64,000 nucleotides of DNA from Diphasiastrum complanatum (Eukaryota > Streptophyta > Lycopodiopsida > Lycopodiales > Lycopodiaceae). The stretch spans positions 46,870,617 through 46,934,616 of the forward strand of contig CM055097.1 in the NCBI GenBank assembly GCA_029204225.1, in the 5' to 3' direction. Both the position numbers and the translations under genes were made by a program. The notes under the pieces were generated by a model. That model did not search any database. It saw only the letters and a list, made by a program, of their open reading frames with translations, and was not told where the DNA came from. Below are positions 10,829 to 22,899 of this stretch, one piece after another. Position 1 is the first letter of the stretch; each line of letters begins with the position of its first letter.

Positions 10829-11670
10829 TGGATTATTATCCTTATCACTCTAATCCGATTTTTAATATACATCCATTCATTTATCCAGTTGTTGTAGTTT
10901 TACTCACGTTATTGCACAGACTACAAAAATACACAGGAATCGCAAAGTAGCTTTACGATCATTACGGTCTCTTATGAGCTCATGGACTTTTTACGTCTGC
11001 TTACGACAACAACAAATATCTATCGAGCATCTTTCGAGGGGTCAACAAATAGTTGTCGAAGAATTAACAAAACATGTTACCTGTTTTAGCAAATAATTGT
11101 CATGTAACCGACTGGATAAGTGACAACGCAATATGGCTAAGTGACAATTGCGATCTACAACTCAATGTGGCTAAGTGCCAAGTGCGACTCAGTTCGATAA
11201 GCCTTCAACATTCCTAACTAATATAAATAGTTTGATCATTTTCTCAAGTTAAATAAGATAGAAGATCAAGAGTCAATTGACTTATGATCAATTTATCATA
11301 GAATATTGTTAGCGGCATTTCACTGCTTATTAGCGAAAGTGTGTCAAACAAAGACAATTAGTATTTAGAATTGTTTACGAGTACACAGTTGCATCCACTA
11401 TTGTCTTGTGCTCGTAATTCATCTAATTTATACATGCTACTTATTGAATTCAATCCTACAATTTTATTGTGTCCAATATTATGTCAAAATGAATGTATGT
11501 TTTTTTTATCAACTATTATCTTATTGTGTTCTCTTATAGTTTTGTCTGATCTATCAAACACTTACGTATATCAATACTTTCACTCTATTTACATTTGTCT
11601 ACGAATCAATCTCATAGATTCTGATGATTTCAAAATGAGAATCAAGTAGAATCAATCGTGACTCTTGTCA
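10829..11670 (+). repeat. Probable 3' LTR of the old Copia
   Basis: Starts TG after the polypurine tract and carries a TATA-like tataaatag near 11223, as expected for an LTR promoter. The right end is a guess because no 5' partner LTR was found. Confidence 0.45.
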
Positions 11671-12885
11671 TGATAGTATGGTTCAAATTTGATAGGCATA
11701 GTCATGCATTAAAGAAGGACCATTCCGCAAAGTCAGACATTTGCATCTATTGAATGTAATTTTTGTTTGTGTCAGCCCTTTTTCCTTTTTTCAACAGAGC
11801 TTGCATACACTAGTGTAAATCAATAGTGTACTTAAAGATTTCACAAGAATCCAAAGCACTTCGAACTAAGAAAATGTCTCCAACATACTGTAGTTGGTCC
11901 ATACAAGAATGCAAAGCAAGTTGTCTATGAGTCAAAACTTTTTTTTAGGGCTTTGCTTGCATCTAATGGTCCAAGAAAAAAATAACATGATGGAATAAAC
12001 AACTTGTTCCAAAAGGTGAGACTACTAAAGTTGAAGGACTTGACTATATTTCTCTAGAGAGCCATAGAGAGTCATGGACATTTAGCATCATAAGCCTACA
12101 AACCAGATTGGTTTCAGGTAGACGATTTGAATGAACAATCATCCCAAGGCTAACGATATTTGTATAGGGAGGATGAACTAAAGACAAGATTTCCTATGTT
12201 ACTCTTGGAAGATCAACTAAAGGAAAGGATATATATGTACCTAGTTTGAGTGCATACCAAGGCTCTCCACTCTAAGATTATAAGGTTGATTGACACCATG
12301 AAGCTATTGATTGAATCATCATGAATGAAATTGCAGATTTTGCATAAGCAAGTACAATGGATGGTATAAATGTTCATGAATCTATGTGTGGCAAAGGTCT
12401 CAAGATGGAATATTCTAATTGGATTGGTAGAAAGTATTTGTGCAAAAAAAAACAATTTGTGTACAATGCTCTAAGAAATACTCTTATACAGCCTAGGCTT
12501 CAGGGCACAAGACACTAACATCATAGGTTTTCATTAGCGGCCTTCTTGGACTCAAAAAGGACCTCTTCACTAATTATAATTAGTGTTAACGATGACATGT
12601 GTACCAATAAGAGAGTGACAATTGAAATGGAATGGTCCATATAACATGGCACATCCAATGGTGTAAATTAGATCTTAAATTCTAACTCACCCACCAACCC
12701 TCCTCTAACTCTACTTCCTCGACCCATATTAATGATGATATGACAAGGGATAAAATTTAAATTATAAATGAAAATATAACCATTTTTTGAAGCCCTTCAA
12801 AAATCACTTTTATTAGCTAGATTGAGTGAAAAGGGGGGCCGATATTTCTTTGGGCCCCCATTTTAAAAAAATTTGAAAAAAAAAA
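11671..12885. other. Unassigned non-coding stretch
   Basis: No recognisable domain, long frame or clear repeat on either strand. The sequence is AT-rich with some poly-A and poly-T runs. Probably old transposon or intergenic sequence. Confidence 0.5.
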
Positions 12886-13274
12886 TGGGGGGAGGGGGGA
12901 TGGGGGTACCCACCCACACACACACAGACACCCTTTTCCATCCCCCCCTTGTACCCTTCTCCCGCCCACCTCTTGCGCTCTAGGCTTGCTGGCCCACTCT
13001 CCCCCCTCCGGCGGGCAATGGGCAACCATCGAGGCGTAGGGCCCAAAGGTCCCGCTGTCCTGCGCGCCTGCCCCACTTGGGGCCCCGGACATGGGTGGGT
13101 GGGCGTTCAGCACGTGCCCCCACACTATCCCCCCTCCTCCTCTATCCAGGACAGCGGGGTAGGGGGAGGACTGATGGGGACCTCCGGGCCTTATGCCCCG
13201 ACGAGCCAACAAGCCTAGAGCACAACAAGGGGGGAGGGGGGGGTGGACTCCCATCCCCCCTCCCCCCTCCCCCC
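12886..13274. mobile_element. GC-rich fold-back element
   Basis: This is a strongly GC-rich block in AT-rich surroundings. The left arm at 12886-12915 (T, runs of six G broken by A, then ATGGGGGTACCCACCC) is the imperfect reverse complement of the right arm at 13241-13274. That gives terminal inverted repeats of about 30 bp around a 330-bp centre. An A-rich tract precedes the left arm. Open frames inside are a by-product of high GC. The right arm touches a Copia LTR end. I infer a MITE-like or fold-back element; no transposase is present. Confidence 0.5.
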
Positions 13275-13606
13275 TATGAAAAGTACAATACTAAGGACCA
13301 TAAATGGATCATTGAATGATCCACAAGGTTGATTTTGTGCTTGTTAAACAATCTATCAGATACTAGTCATCAGAAAACAAGATCTAGTTTAGCAGCTTGA
13401 TAGAAAACAAGTAGAGACAATCAGAAACTTGATCATAAACTATAATCCGAATTCCTACGTGTGAAGATCAAGCTGTAGTATGGCCTGTAGACAGAGTTTG
13501 AAGTGTGCCAAATCTGGGTTTCATTGGAATCAATAGCAATCACAATACATAGAGAGAAAATCTGAGTTTCTCCTTGAGGCTCCAAAAAGTTTCTATCTTA
13601 TGAACC
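13275..13606 (-). repeat. Copia family B LTR, isolated copy
   Basis: Aligns almost throughout with the LTRs at 37393-37721 and 40319-40647, sharing ctaaggaccataaatggat, tcatcagaaaacaagatcta and the gagtttctccttgaggctcc box. No element B coding region adjoins it, so it is a solo or broken LTR. Similarity ends near 13606. Confidence 0.8.
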
Positions 13607-14249
13607 TAGTGTCTGGGAAGATCAGCAAAGTACCAACATGGAGAACGAACTCCACAGATGATGCAGACGAACAATTGAAGCCGTTAGAATAGGCTTAATA
13701 TGTTCTTGTAATCATGTGATTAGAACAAAACCATTTTTTCTTGTTCTTATATAAACAGGGCGAACACGAGAGTTACGGTTGAGTAGTAAGTGTCCGCTAG
13801 TACGCAAGACCTGTCGATTGTTCATAAGAGGTAGAAATCTCTTGCGTCAACGCACTATGTGGTATGCCACACAACGCACAAAGATCATTGAAATAATACA
13901 ATTGCTACTTGCACATTTGTTTTGTGTATAATCTTGAATGCTTAATGCTAGTTCATTGTTCATGTCTATTCAACTTTGATTGCACATTCCGCACAAAGGC
14001 TCATTAATCTGAATGTTTTATAAATCAGTAGGAGGTTAGAAGTGTGTTAACAACTTGAAGATGATAAATCTCATAGATGCAACAATAGCCATAGTTGAGA
14101 GCTCAACTCTATCTAGGCAAAATAGGAAGTAGGGTTGAAAGCGTATTATCTGACACTCCATCTCTGGATTCAGACGGTCCGTCACCAACCGCAAACCGTT
14201 TCGTCACAACACTGGATTCCATTAGATGAACTAATCCTCAATAAAGACA
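13607..14249. other. LTR-like non-coding stretch
   Basis: No coding potential. A TATA-like box (tatataaac) near 13757, and a following stretch rich in short imperfect repeats, resemble an LTR promoter region. No partner copy was found in the window, so the assignment is tentative. Confidence 0.35.
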
Positions 14250-14757
14250 GTATTTTTACTGAATAAAATATGCTAGGTATTGGAGTCATACAACTTATAA
14301 GTATTGTCAGAGTAAGTGTAACCAATCAGGATGGTCTTAGACTTTGGAAGTCGAATTTTTTCCTTGTCTCCTTTGGGATCTACGTGTAGGCGATGCATCC
14401 AAATGCTTGTAGGTTCTTCACTGAAGGCTTAGATCCTTTCCAAACCTCAGAAGGTGTCTTTTCTTAAAGGGCTCTAGTCGAACATATGTTCTAGATATAA
14501 GCTGCAGTGGAGACAGCTTCAGCCCAGAAATTCTTCAGTAATAATGTTTGTGAGCCATCATGCATTTGGCTAACTTGTCCAGGGCACGATTCTTCCTCTC
14601 GGCTAGCCCATTCGATTGAGTTGTTGTTTGATGCGTTGGCTTTGGCAGTACTCCTTAAATTCGGTAGAGATGTACTCGCCACCATTGTCGGGACTAGGGC
14701 TTTGATCTTCTTACCAGTTTTCTTTTCTGCATGCTCTTTGAAGGTCACAATGACTTA
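14250..14757 (-). pseudogene. Copia integrase fragment
   Basis: The minus-strand translation gives GGEYISTEFKEYCQSQ (after the second catalytic Asp), then a shifted part of the NGVAERKNRT region, then FWAEAVSTAAYI, KTPSEVWKGSKPSVKNLQAFG and CIAYT. This is the Copia integrase core to C-terminal region. Frame shifts and stops are present and neither gag nor polymerase adjoins it. It resembles the piece at 780-1380 but is a separate copy. Confidence 0.8.
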
Positions 14758-14789
14758 ATTTGTACAAGTATCCATGCCTCTTTCTATTG

Positions 14790-15550
14790 GAGGGCTTGCG
14801 GATCCCAAGGCAATCCTAACCCTAGTTAATAAGTAAGAGGGATTTGGCACCCTGCGCGTGTAAGTCCAACCTGATGATCACATAGAGATTTAATTAATTA
14901 GAAAGTTAATAAAAGGACTTTAGGCCTTTTTGTGGGACTTCCAATGTTGCAAGGCCCAAAAGTCAAGTTAATGACTAAAATAGGGGTTCCCGCCAAAATT
15001 CATCTTCAAATTGGGTTCCTCCAATTAATGAATGGGTTTCCACTCTTTTTAAAATTTGAATAGTTAGGGAGGTAGGAAATGGCCAATATGAATTAAGGCC
15101 AAGACCCTCCAATCCACCATATAAGTGGTAGTTTTCAATCATTGTACATGCTCTCTCTTCATTTCAATACAAACATGTTGGCCCTCTTATGGAATGGATC
15201 AGAAATGTTCTTGCTCTCTATCTCTCTTCCTCCATCTCTCATGCTTTCTTTGCATTTGCTAGTTGTTGGATTTGATGTTTATAAGGATTGAATGTTCTTA
15301 TGCTTTTTGTGAGAGAGAAGAGGAGAGAGAGAGAAAGGCGAGTTTCTATCATCGTGGATTAGGGTTAATGGTTGTAGTGTTAATGCTTAGTGTTAATGGA
15401 TCTTAGTGTTAGTTTACACATGCTGGATTTTGGAATATGTTATCGCTCTCATGGGAACAAACCTCGGCGTGACAACTAACCTCATCTCCTTGATGCTTGT
15501 GTGCTTGGATTTAGGGTTGAGGCTAGAATAGAAAATAGCCAACTACAATT
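14790..15550 (+). repeat. LTR of an Athila/Tat-like Gypsy element
   Basis: The stretch ends directly before a tRNA-Asp type primer-binding site at 15552. It contains pyrimidine-rich microsatellite runs (ctctct, gagaga) and cttagtgttaatgg-like repeats. The left limit is approximate because no second LTR is visible. Confidence 0.5.
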
Positions 15551-15551
15551 T

Positions 15552-15570
15552 TGGCACTGTTGCTGGGGAG
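15552..15570 (+). other. tRNA-Asp type primer-binding site
   Basis: TGGCACTGTTGCTGGGGAG differs from the usual Athila/Tat site TGGCGCCGTTGCCGGGGA at positions that are CpG in the original (G to A, C to T). This is the pattern expected of methylated transposon DNA. Confidence 0.75.
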
Positions 15571-16274
15571 CTGCACCAATTTTTTAGTTTGCAGCATGTT
15601 TGGATGGATGTTAACTTGCATTTAGGCATCTTGTTTTGGCATTAGTAGGATAAAAATTGCATCTTAGGATTAGATTGGGGCTATTTTGCTTGATTTGTGG
15701 TATTGCATGTTTGAAATCAAATTTGATTGTTGAGCAAGGCAAGCGACATGGATTACAATTCTTAAGATCCATTTGGATTTGATAAATCAAAGAAAATAAC
15801 AAAAATCGCTCATTTCTACAGATTTGGTCAAGAAGAAGGCAATTTCGTCATCAGACTTGCCCCGAGAATTATATCTCAAAGATTTTCCCTAGTTTTTGTC
15901 AGAATATCATTTTTTCACTGTTTACCTTACTTGTCCAACAAAACTCTGTATCAGAAATCGTTGACCAAACCACGAAATCGCCCATAGACTGAACGATTTC
16001 CTTGCACCCTCTACGAATTCCATCCCTCGAAACAATTTCACAAAAACCAACAAAAAACAGTATTTTACAATGTAAAGAATTCACGAATACTATAAATTTA
16101 TTTTTCAACCTATCCACAATTTCTACTCTTGTCTGCGAATTCTATTACTACAGAAAACTCTAAGTTTTGTCAAAATCTCCTATTTTGCAAGAAAACTGTC
16201 TTTTTGACCTTTTCTGGCCAAGTACAGTACTGTACTGATCACCTGTACTGTTTTTCTTCCCCTCATACCACATC

Positions 16275-16760
16275 ATGTCTCGAGATTGTGCCGAATCTTT
16301 CAATCCTGCTCTTTCACGACTCGAACACAGAATCCCACGCATCGATGCGCCAAAGTACGATGGAGAATCTGACCCAATTAGATTTCTCCAAGACTTTGAT
16401 AATGCATGCCGCTTCTATGGAGACACCTCTGAAACTAAAAAGCTAAGACTATTCCCTGTGGTGCTCTATGAAATTGCAAAAGAGTGGTAAATCAACGTTG
16501 AAGCTCCTAATTTTGCTTCTTGGACTACCCTCAAGGACGCTCTCATCAAGCATTTTTCTAAATTGACTTAGAGCCCATTCATCCAAATCACACATATTAA
16601 GATGCGTCATGAAGAGTCTGTTAGGAGTTACATTAAGCGTTTTAAACGCCTCAAGGTAGAATGTATTGACAAAAATATCACCAAAAGAATGACCATCAAA
16701 CTGTTTCTGGTTGGACTTCCTAAAAATAGCCGCTGAGAACTAAACCACTTGACCTTTATG
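16275..16760 (+). pseudogene. Gypsy gag (retrotrans_gag domain)
   Basis: The frame starting near 16275 reads IDAPKYDGESDPIRFLQDFD, then KKLRLFPVVLYEIAKEW, a stop, and after it SWTTLKDALIKHFSK and VRSYIKRFKRLKVECI. This is the retrotrans_gag capsid domain of Gypsy elements in its normal order. One in-frame stop at 16488 and later shifts inactivate it. It follows the tRNA-Asp primer site by about 700 bp, normal for an Athila/Tat leader. Confidence 0.85.
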
Positions 16761-17147
16761 ATCAACTTCAGGATGTCATGACTGCCATTGGTGAAGAAGA
16801 CAAGGGGTCCGATGAGGACTTTGATCACAGAGAAAAAAAATAAAAAAATTCAGACCATCTTCATCAACAAAAGTTCGAAAATAGCGCCCAATTCTCCAAA
16901 CTTCTACAACAAATGGAAACTTGGCAGAAACCTCAACAAACCCATATGGATAGACTCACTACTTATTTTCAAACTGCCATAAAAAATATTGCTGATAAAT
17001 CTTTCCAACAAGAGAAAATATATGGTGTTCTATCTGTTCACAGAACCACACTGCCAATGAATGTCCTTGACTGAAACACCATTATCCAGTGGACCCTAGA
17101 CCCATTCATCGGCAATATCGTGCTTACAATCCACAACAGTCCATGCC

Positions 17148-17630
17148 ATGACAGGGCGTCTAACTCAACCAGGGTACACCACTGAGACAGTTGTTTATTA
17201 TGCGTATGATCCTAATGCTCAAGTGCTTGACCCCAATGCCCAAACTTATGATCCTAACCAAACTATGTTTGCCACACATCAACTTCCAGCAGTACACGGA
17301 TGTTTTATCTGCGCAGGTAAACATCCTAGTATTCGTTGCCCAGATAAACTTCGCTTTCCACCAGTTTGTGAAAATTGCGGCATTGAACACCATGTGAAGG
17401 ATTGTCTTTTCCGATCTAAACCAGCTACTCCTATCTGTTCCGTGCAAGTCAAGACATTGCCAGTCAAATCTCATCCAGCATGGGTCTTGAGTCGTGCACA
17501 AACCCAACGCCAAGCCCCTATTGTTGCACCCAACAAAACCCAGCAGCATAATGTACTTCCAAGTGAAGGTTCGACATCCATTGTATATCCTCACCCATCT
17601 GAAGAAATTAGGTTGCATCACCCGTATTGA
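17148..17630 (+). pseudogene. Gypsy nucleocapsid region with two zinc knuckles
   Basis: A 160-codon open frame. It has short DPNAQ repeats (residues 22-40), then two Cys/His clusters, CFICAGKHPSIRC and CENCGIEHHVKDC. The clusters are a double zinc knuckle with slightly irregular spacing, as seen in some plant Gypsy nucleocapsids. A Gln- and Pro-rich tail follows. It continues the gag at 16275-16760 after a decayed stretch and leads into the protease at 17739. Confidence 0.75.
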
Positions 17631-17738
17631 CAGCAAATTCAAAATGCAAACCAACACTCTTCCACCTCTCATAAAGTACCTTTTGATAACAAAACCTTTG
17701 AAGGCACTGATGTTTGGGAGGATCTATTACAAGCTAAT

Positions 17739-18209
17739 GTGACTCTCCCTTTCCACGTTCTCTGGAAACATGCAGGTAAGTGCAAACAACAAATCCAATC
17801 CACCAAAACCACCACCCTTGACGACCTACCCAAAATGCCATTACATCTCCCAAATCTGCTTAGTGAAAGGGGCAATATCAAGATTCCAATTACTCATCGC
17901 CAGTCTCGTGAAGTCTTGGCTGTACTAGATGGTGGCTCAGGTGTCAACATCATTTCCACATCCCTCATGTTAGAATGAAATCTGAGAGACAAACTCGCCA
18001 AACCCACTTGTCAACTCAGGATGGCTGATCAAAGTGTGGTCCGACCTACTAGTTTCCTACCACAAGTTTTGATCAAACTGGGAGGCCTGAAATTTTCTAT
18101 AGACCTAGTCGTACTCGATATCCCTAGTAATGCCTTTTCCTACGAGTTACTACTTGGTCGCCCATGGCTCACCAATGCAAAAGTCGTTCATGACTGTAGA
18201 AAAAGATGA
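17739..18209 (+). pseudogene. Gypsy aspartic protease
   Basis: VLAVLDGGSGVNIIS near 17920-17965 is the retropepsin active-site loop, with DGG in place of D-S/T-G. ELLLGRPWL near 18145-18170 is the conserved C-terminal strand. A stop at 17976 and a later one break the frame. This is the last enzymatic domain of the element that can be recognised. Confidence 0.75.
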
Positions 18210-19265
18210 GTCACCTTTGTAATAGAGACAACTCTGTTACCATTGATTCATCTGGCAAATTCAAACCTACATGTTTTCACGACAAGGGTAATTCAATGTT
18301 TGAGCCTACCAGTCCACCCAATGAAAAGGTCATTATATTGAATCTACTGATATCATAGACTAGAGTCACAATTTGGCTACCATTGATTGTGTGAATGTTG
18401 AATGATTATACCTATACTCCTCTGGCCGATAGCGAACAATTTCTTGATCTAGACGCACCTATCACTAATATCAATTTTATTGATATTCTTTCACACAATG
18501 ATGAGTTCTTAAATGTTGTATGGCTACCTACTGATGAATCAGAAAATTTATTCGTAGATGACAACAATGTCTTACGAATTTAGAATTTCTCAAAAGATTT
18601 AGACATTTCTAATATTCAGATCCTCGCAGTATTCATCCAAAGTGGAACCAGTTGCCAAAGTTACAGTTGAAAAACCTAATACCAAGCTATACCATGTCAA
18701 ATGACCAAATTATCCATGGGACCTTTGTGAGGAGGAAACAATTTTTCAAATTGACAACAAGATCCTCCATGATGTGCCACCACTTCCTCATTTGCACGCC
18801 TCATGTCCTCCGAAGCCACAACGTCGTGGCCATACCATGAAAGAAAAGATGAAGAAACCCCTTCAAATCCAGCCGCCTAGAGACCTTACCACTGATATTG
18901 CATTTGCTCCTACGCCAATCCTCAAGTCTCCCAAGTTACCATCCAGACAGTTGAAAGGCAAGGCAACCCCCTTGAATCCCCAACACATGATGTGCCTACA
19001 TATTTTAAAGACTATATGATCGAGGATGTAACCATCCAGTTACCACAAGTTCAATGTGAGCCAAATGGTAATTCACCCTACGAAGGCCATGTCCAAACCA
19101 TCACTCTCTCCTTGAGTGAACTCAATGAAAGTAACGAATACATTGTCCACATCGGGGGCCATCTCAATCGGGAACAACGTAGAAGGCTTGACAAGATTTT
19201 GAAAAAAGATGAATCATAGTCTTTTGAAGTTGTCCTAGAAGTTAGAGCCAAGAATTCCAGCAATT
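18210..19265 (+). pseudogene. Gypsy linker up to the start of reverse transcriptase
   Basis: Short open frames separated by stops, Pro- and Lys-rich in the middle (18774-19019). The segment ends with HIGGHLNREQRRRLDKIL, which resembles the region just before the reverse transcriptase of Athila/Tat elements. At about 19270 the sequence switches abruptly to chromovirus leader sequence, so reverse transcriptase, RNase H and integrase of this element are missing. Confidence 0.6.
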
Positions 19266-19270
19266 GGGAT

Positions 19271-19960
19271 TGTAGGAAGTCAAAAAATTGTCAAAAATTG
19301 ACCAATTTTGGTGAATTTTGAGGGGTGAATTTCTCTAAATTAATAAGAGGATCATTCTGGATTTTTTCCAACGTGATTTTTATTCCTTTTCACCTTCCCA
19401 GCAAGCTATCAGACCTGTAAATTGATGGGTAGAGGCTTATGTTTCAATTCCATCAAGTTTGTAGCAATTTTGACTTCTAGAAATCAAGAATTCATGGTTC
19501 TCAGCCCATACTGCTTCATAGGATCTGTATGAAGGCTTCATGGAACTCTTAGAGACCATTTAAGACTGTTTGGGTCATCACTTTTAGGCTTGGTTGAGTG
19601 TTTGCATGTTTTTAGGCTAATTGGACATGAAAAAGTGCACCCTCCTATAGGTTATTTGGTTGTTCTGAACTCGCACGTGTGAATCGAACAGTGAATTGAA
19701 TTTTTGATTTTGATTGCTTAATAATTGATAGTGGGTTTTTACTAATTTTTAGAAAACGTAAATTTTTTATTAAAAAAATTATTAAAAGTGCGAAAACTCA
19801 AAATTATTAGTTTTTTTCAGTTTCTTGTAATATCTATGAAATTGACTAAAATAGTGATTTGTCCATGCTGGAGTCAATTTCAGTCAATTTTTTGGTCAAC
19901 TGTACTTCACTATGAGTTAATATGATATTAACTAAATTTAGTAATTTCCAGAATAGATAT
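19271..19960 (+). repeat. Chromovirus LTR or leader
   Basis: Non-coding sequence upstream of the chromovirus gag. Part of it resembles 4600-4930, which supports a dispersed LTR or leader. No primer-binding site was recognised, so LTR and leader cannot be separated. Confidence 0.45.
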
Positions 19961-19967
19961 ATCGAGA

Positions 19968-20640
19968 TGGCCGAAGAAACTTCAAATCAAGCTGTGAATT
20001 CAGATACGCCATCTTATATGTTGATTTGTCAGCAGTTGAGTACAACATTCAATGATATGAATAATCGTAATCAGATGAGATATTAGCAAATGGAGGTTCT
20101 ATTGAATCAAGTCAAATTGATGTCTTCACCCAATCTCGGTTTTCAACTAGAGGTTTCTGAGGGGGAGAAGAAGGAGAAGAAACCTGAAGTCGTTGAAGAC
20201 TGGCTGGCCAAGTGGAGTAGTTACTTCAATCTGCATGGTGTTCCTGATAAGAAGAAAATTGAAAGTGTCATTTTGTTCTTATGCGGCAAAGCGTCATCGT
20301 GGTGGCGAGATTTACCGGTGAAGCCAACTACTTGGGATGCGTTTGCGAAAGTTTTCAAGAAAGCTTTTGTAGTTGCTGATGACGTTGTCTACTACCTGAA
20401 GTTCGTGAACTACAAGACGGGTACAAAGAGTTTAGACTCTTATATCTAGGAATTCATGGACCTATGGAATAGGGTTCCATCATTTGATGCGAAGTTGGCA
20501 GCAGTTTGTCCTAGGGTTGTCAACCAACTATTAAAATGAATGCAGCTGAAATGTGCTTCAAAACCTCGAGGATGCATTTCGGATTGCGAAAGCATATGAT
20601 TTCACAGCGGTGGCATCCAGGAAGTAGTTTGCGCAAATTC
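19968..20640 (+). pseudogene. Chromovirus gag
   Basis: The frame starts ATG at 19968 (MAEETSNQAVNSDTPS) and has a stop at 20085. It then continues in frame as a retrotrans_gag domain: VVEDWLAKWSSYFNLHGVPD, KIESVILFLCGKASSWWRDL and TTWDAFAKVFKKAF. A second stop near 20447 precedes EFMDLWNRVPSFD. These are typical capsid motifs of plant chromoviruses. A further frame shift leads into VLQNLEDAFRIAKAYDF-like sequence. Inactive as it stands. Confidence 0.85.
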
Positions 20641-20648
20641 CAACCACT

Positions 20649-21120
20649 TTGAAAACCAAGAAGGGTAAAAAGTATGGTCCAGACCAAGCAAAATATTTTG
20701 ACGAATTAGATCAAGCAGCATCGGAACCCAAGAAGCCGAAGAGAAAGAGATTTAAAAAATCTATGTCTCGAAAAAAGGCTAAGAAAGAGAACTTATGTTT
20801 CGTCTGTAAGAAGTCTGAACATAAGATGAAATTTTGTCGTGATAGGAAGAAAGTATCTGCTCACATGATTGAGATCCCAGGAGGCAATGGTAAGACTTTG
20901 AAAATTAACCTGACTGATTGTGAGTGTGAATATTCTTTTAGTACTACTTCTTTCTTGCCTAATGAGCTTTTCCGTTTAATTGGCACAGTTAAAGATCAAG
21001 AAGTGGGTATTTTTTTGGATAGTGGTTCAACTCATAATTTTATTAATTCTCGTCTTGTGCAAAAACTCAGCTTGGAAACTGAAGCCAGCAATCATAGATA
21101 TAAAGTTATCTAGCTTCATG
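20649..21120 (+). pseudogene. Chromovirus zinc knuckle and protease
   Basis: A 154-codon open frame. A Lys-rich basic stretch (about residues 25-48) is followed by an intact knuckle, CFVCKKSEHKMKFC, at 20796-20837. The protease active site is FLDSGSTHNFINS, with D-S-G at 21018-21026. Both motifs are complete, so this is the best preserved part of the element. The frame stops at 21111, within the protease domain. Confidence 0.85.
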
Positions 21121-21229
21121 AACAGAGTTGGAGACTTGGAACGTAAAAGTCTTGAAGCTCCCAATTTTGATGCAAGAACACATAGAATTAGTTAATTTTC
21201 ATATTTTAGACCTAGCTCGTACTGATTAG

Positions 21230-22303
21230 ATTACGAATGGTTATTTAGTAAGTCGCCTTCTCTATTAATTGATTTTGAGAAGCATGTTCTCACTTTCAAG
21301 GAGGGTGATAAGGTAGTTACATTATTTGGTAGTAATTTTGTACGTCCGTTGGATCAAATTTTTACAGTTAATGAAATGGAGACATTGGATTATTTTGAGT
21401 ATGAAATTTTTTCAATATGTGCTATTCCAGTTGTGGATGTTCTTGAAATGAATCTAAATGGTTGTGAATTCTCAACAATTTTTAACTCAGTAAATTTAGA
21501 TCATGAACAAGCAGTGAAAGAACAGATCATTAATAAATTTAGGGATGTTCTTCCATCTGAATTACCTCATGGTTTACCACCGTCTAGGTCAGGAGACCAC
21601 AAGATTGAGTTAATTCCAAGAAAGTCAACCTGTCTCTAGACAACCTTATAGGTTCTCTCAGAAAGAAGAGACAGAGATTTCAAATCAAATAGAAAACTAT
21701 CTGAGGATGGGACATATACAACCTAGTAAATCACCATGGGGTGCTCCTGTTCTTCTTAAAGTGAAGAAAGATGGAGGTTTTCGAATGTGTGTGGATTACA
21801 AGGGTCTTAATAAAATGACTATAAAAATAAATATCCGTTACCCAGGATGGATGACCTTGTAGATCGCTTGGGTGGAGCACGATATTTCACCAAGATAGAT
21901 CTCAGGATAGGATACCATCAAATAAGAATTAAGTCGGAAGATGTCCAAAAGACAGGATTTCGTTCTAGATTAAGTCATTATGAGTTCTTAGCAAATGCTC
22001 CAGCAAATGGTGAACTACTTATTTCGCCCATATTTGAGGAAGTTTGTGGTTGTATTCTTAGGCGACATTCTTGTTTACAGTAAATCCTTGGTGGAACACG
22101 TAAAACACTTAAAAATCATCTTGATAAAACTCCGTCGGGAGTTACTCTACGCCAAAGAGTCCAAGTGTGAATTCTTTAAGCAAGAGTTGCTTTATCTCGG
22201 TCATAAAATCACAGTAAATGGGATCAAGATTGATGGGGATAAAACCAAGATCGTGATTGATTGGCCAATTCCGGGAACTATGAGGCAAGTAAACTTAAAA
22301 TGA
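21230..22303 (+). pseudogene. Chromovirus reverse transcriptase
   Basis: A pre-RT segment (FRDVLPSELPHGLPPSR) leads to [20 protein letters not shown] and [30 protein letters not shown], with the first catalytic Asp, comes next. A small deletion removes the MPFGLT part of the next block (YEFLANAPA). The catalytic YxDD box reads [10 protein letters not shown], with FLGD at 22055-22066, so one of the two essential Asp is Gly. LGHKITVNGIKID then DWPIP ends the thumb. The connection domain before RNase H is deleted. Several frame shifts. Confidence 0.88.
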
Positions 22304-22890
22304 TGGTTGTTTCAACTCCCGTGTTACAAATTGCAAATCTAGATTTACCTTACGTCGTGAGAACGGACGCAAGTGATGTTGCAGTTGGAGTGGTTCTATT
22401 ACAAATGGATAGGCCACTAGCGTTTGAGAGCAAAAAATTCACTGGTCCTCAGTTGCGTTATACTATGTAGGAAAAGGAATTGTTTGATGTAATCCATGCA
22501 CTTAAAACCTGGAGATACTACTGGTATGGTGGTAAGTTTGTAGTGTATACGGATCACCAGCCTCTTAAGTATTTTTGTAATCAACATGATCTTCGGAGGA
22601 GAAAAGCTCGATGGGCTGAATTGATGCAAGAATTTGATCATGAAATCTGTTACATAAGGGGTAGCTCTAATCAAGTTGTAGATGCTCTTAGTCGGATCGG
22701 TGAACTGAACGAGTTGTCATTCACCCAAATTTCTACGGATATATATCTTTCGCTGAGAGGAAAATATGAATCAGATTCCCATTTTGGTCACATTTGGAAC
22801 ATTGTTCAGGCTGAAAGAAATGTGGATAGTGTTGAGTCAGAAACACAGGGGACTCAACTAACTAAGAAAGATAAGATTGTGGAATAGTTC
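22304..22890 (+). pseudogene. Chromovirus RNase H
   Basis: The order matches Ty3/Gypsy RNase H: LPYVVRTDASDVAVGVVLLQ (first catalytic Asp), PLAFESKKFTGPQLRYTM, one stop at 22468, EKELFDVIHALKTWRYYW, VVYTDHQPLKYF, and RGSSNQVVDALSRI at the end. Apart from the stop all acidic residues are in place. The preceding 70 or so residues that join it to the reverse transcriptase are missing (jump near 22295). Confidence 0.88.
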
Positions 22891-22899
22891 ACCATTTGA

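Noticed and set aside
12813-13319. Several overlapping Pro/Gly-rich frames on both strands
   Set aside because: They arise from the GC-rich fold-back element, where stop codons are rare; no domain or codon pattern supports them.
17160-17672. 170-codon minus-strand frame
   Set aside because: Shadow of the plus-strand Gypsy nucleocapsid region with two zinc knuckles.
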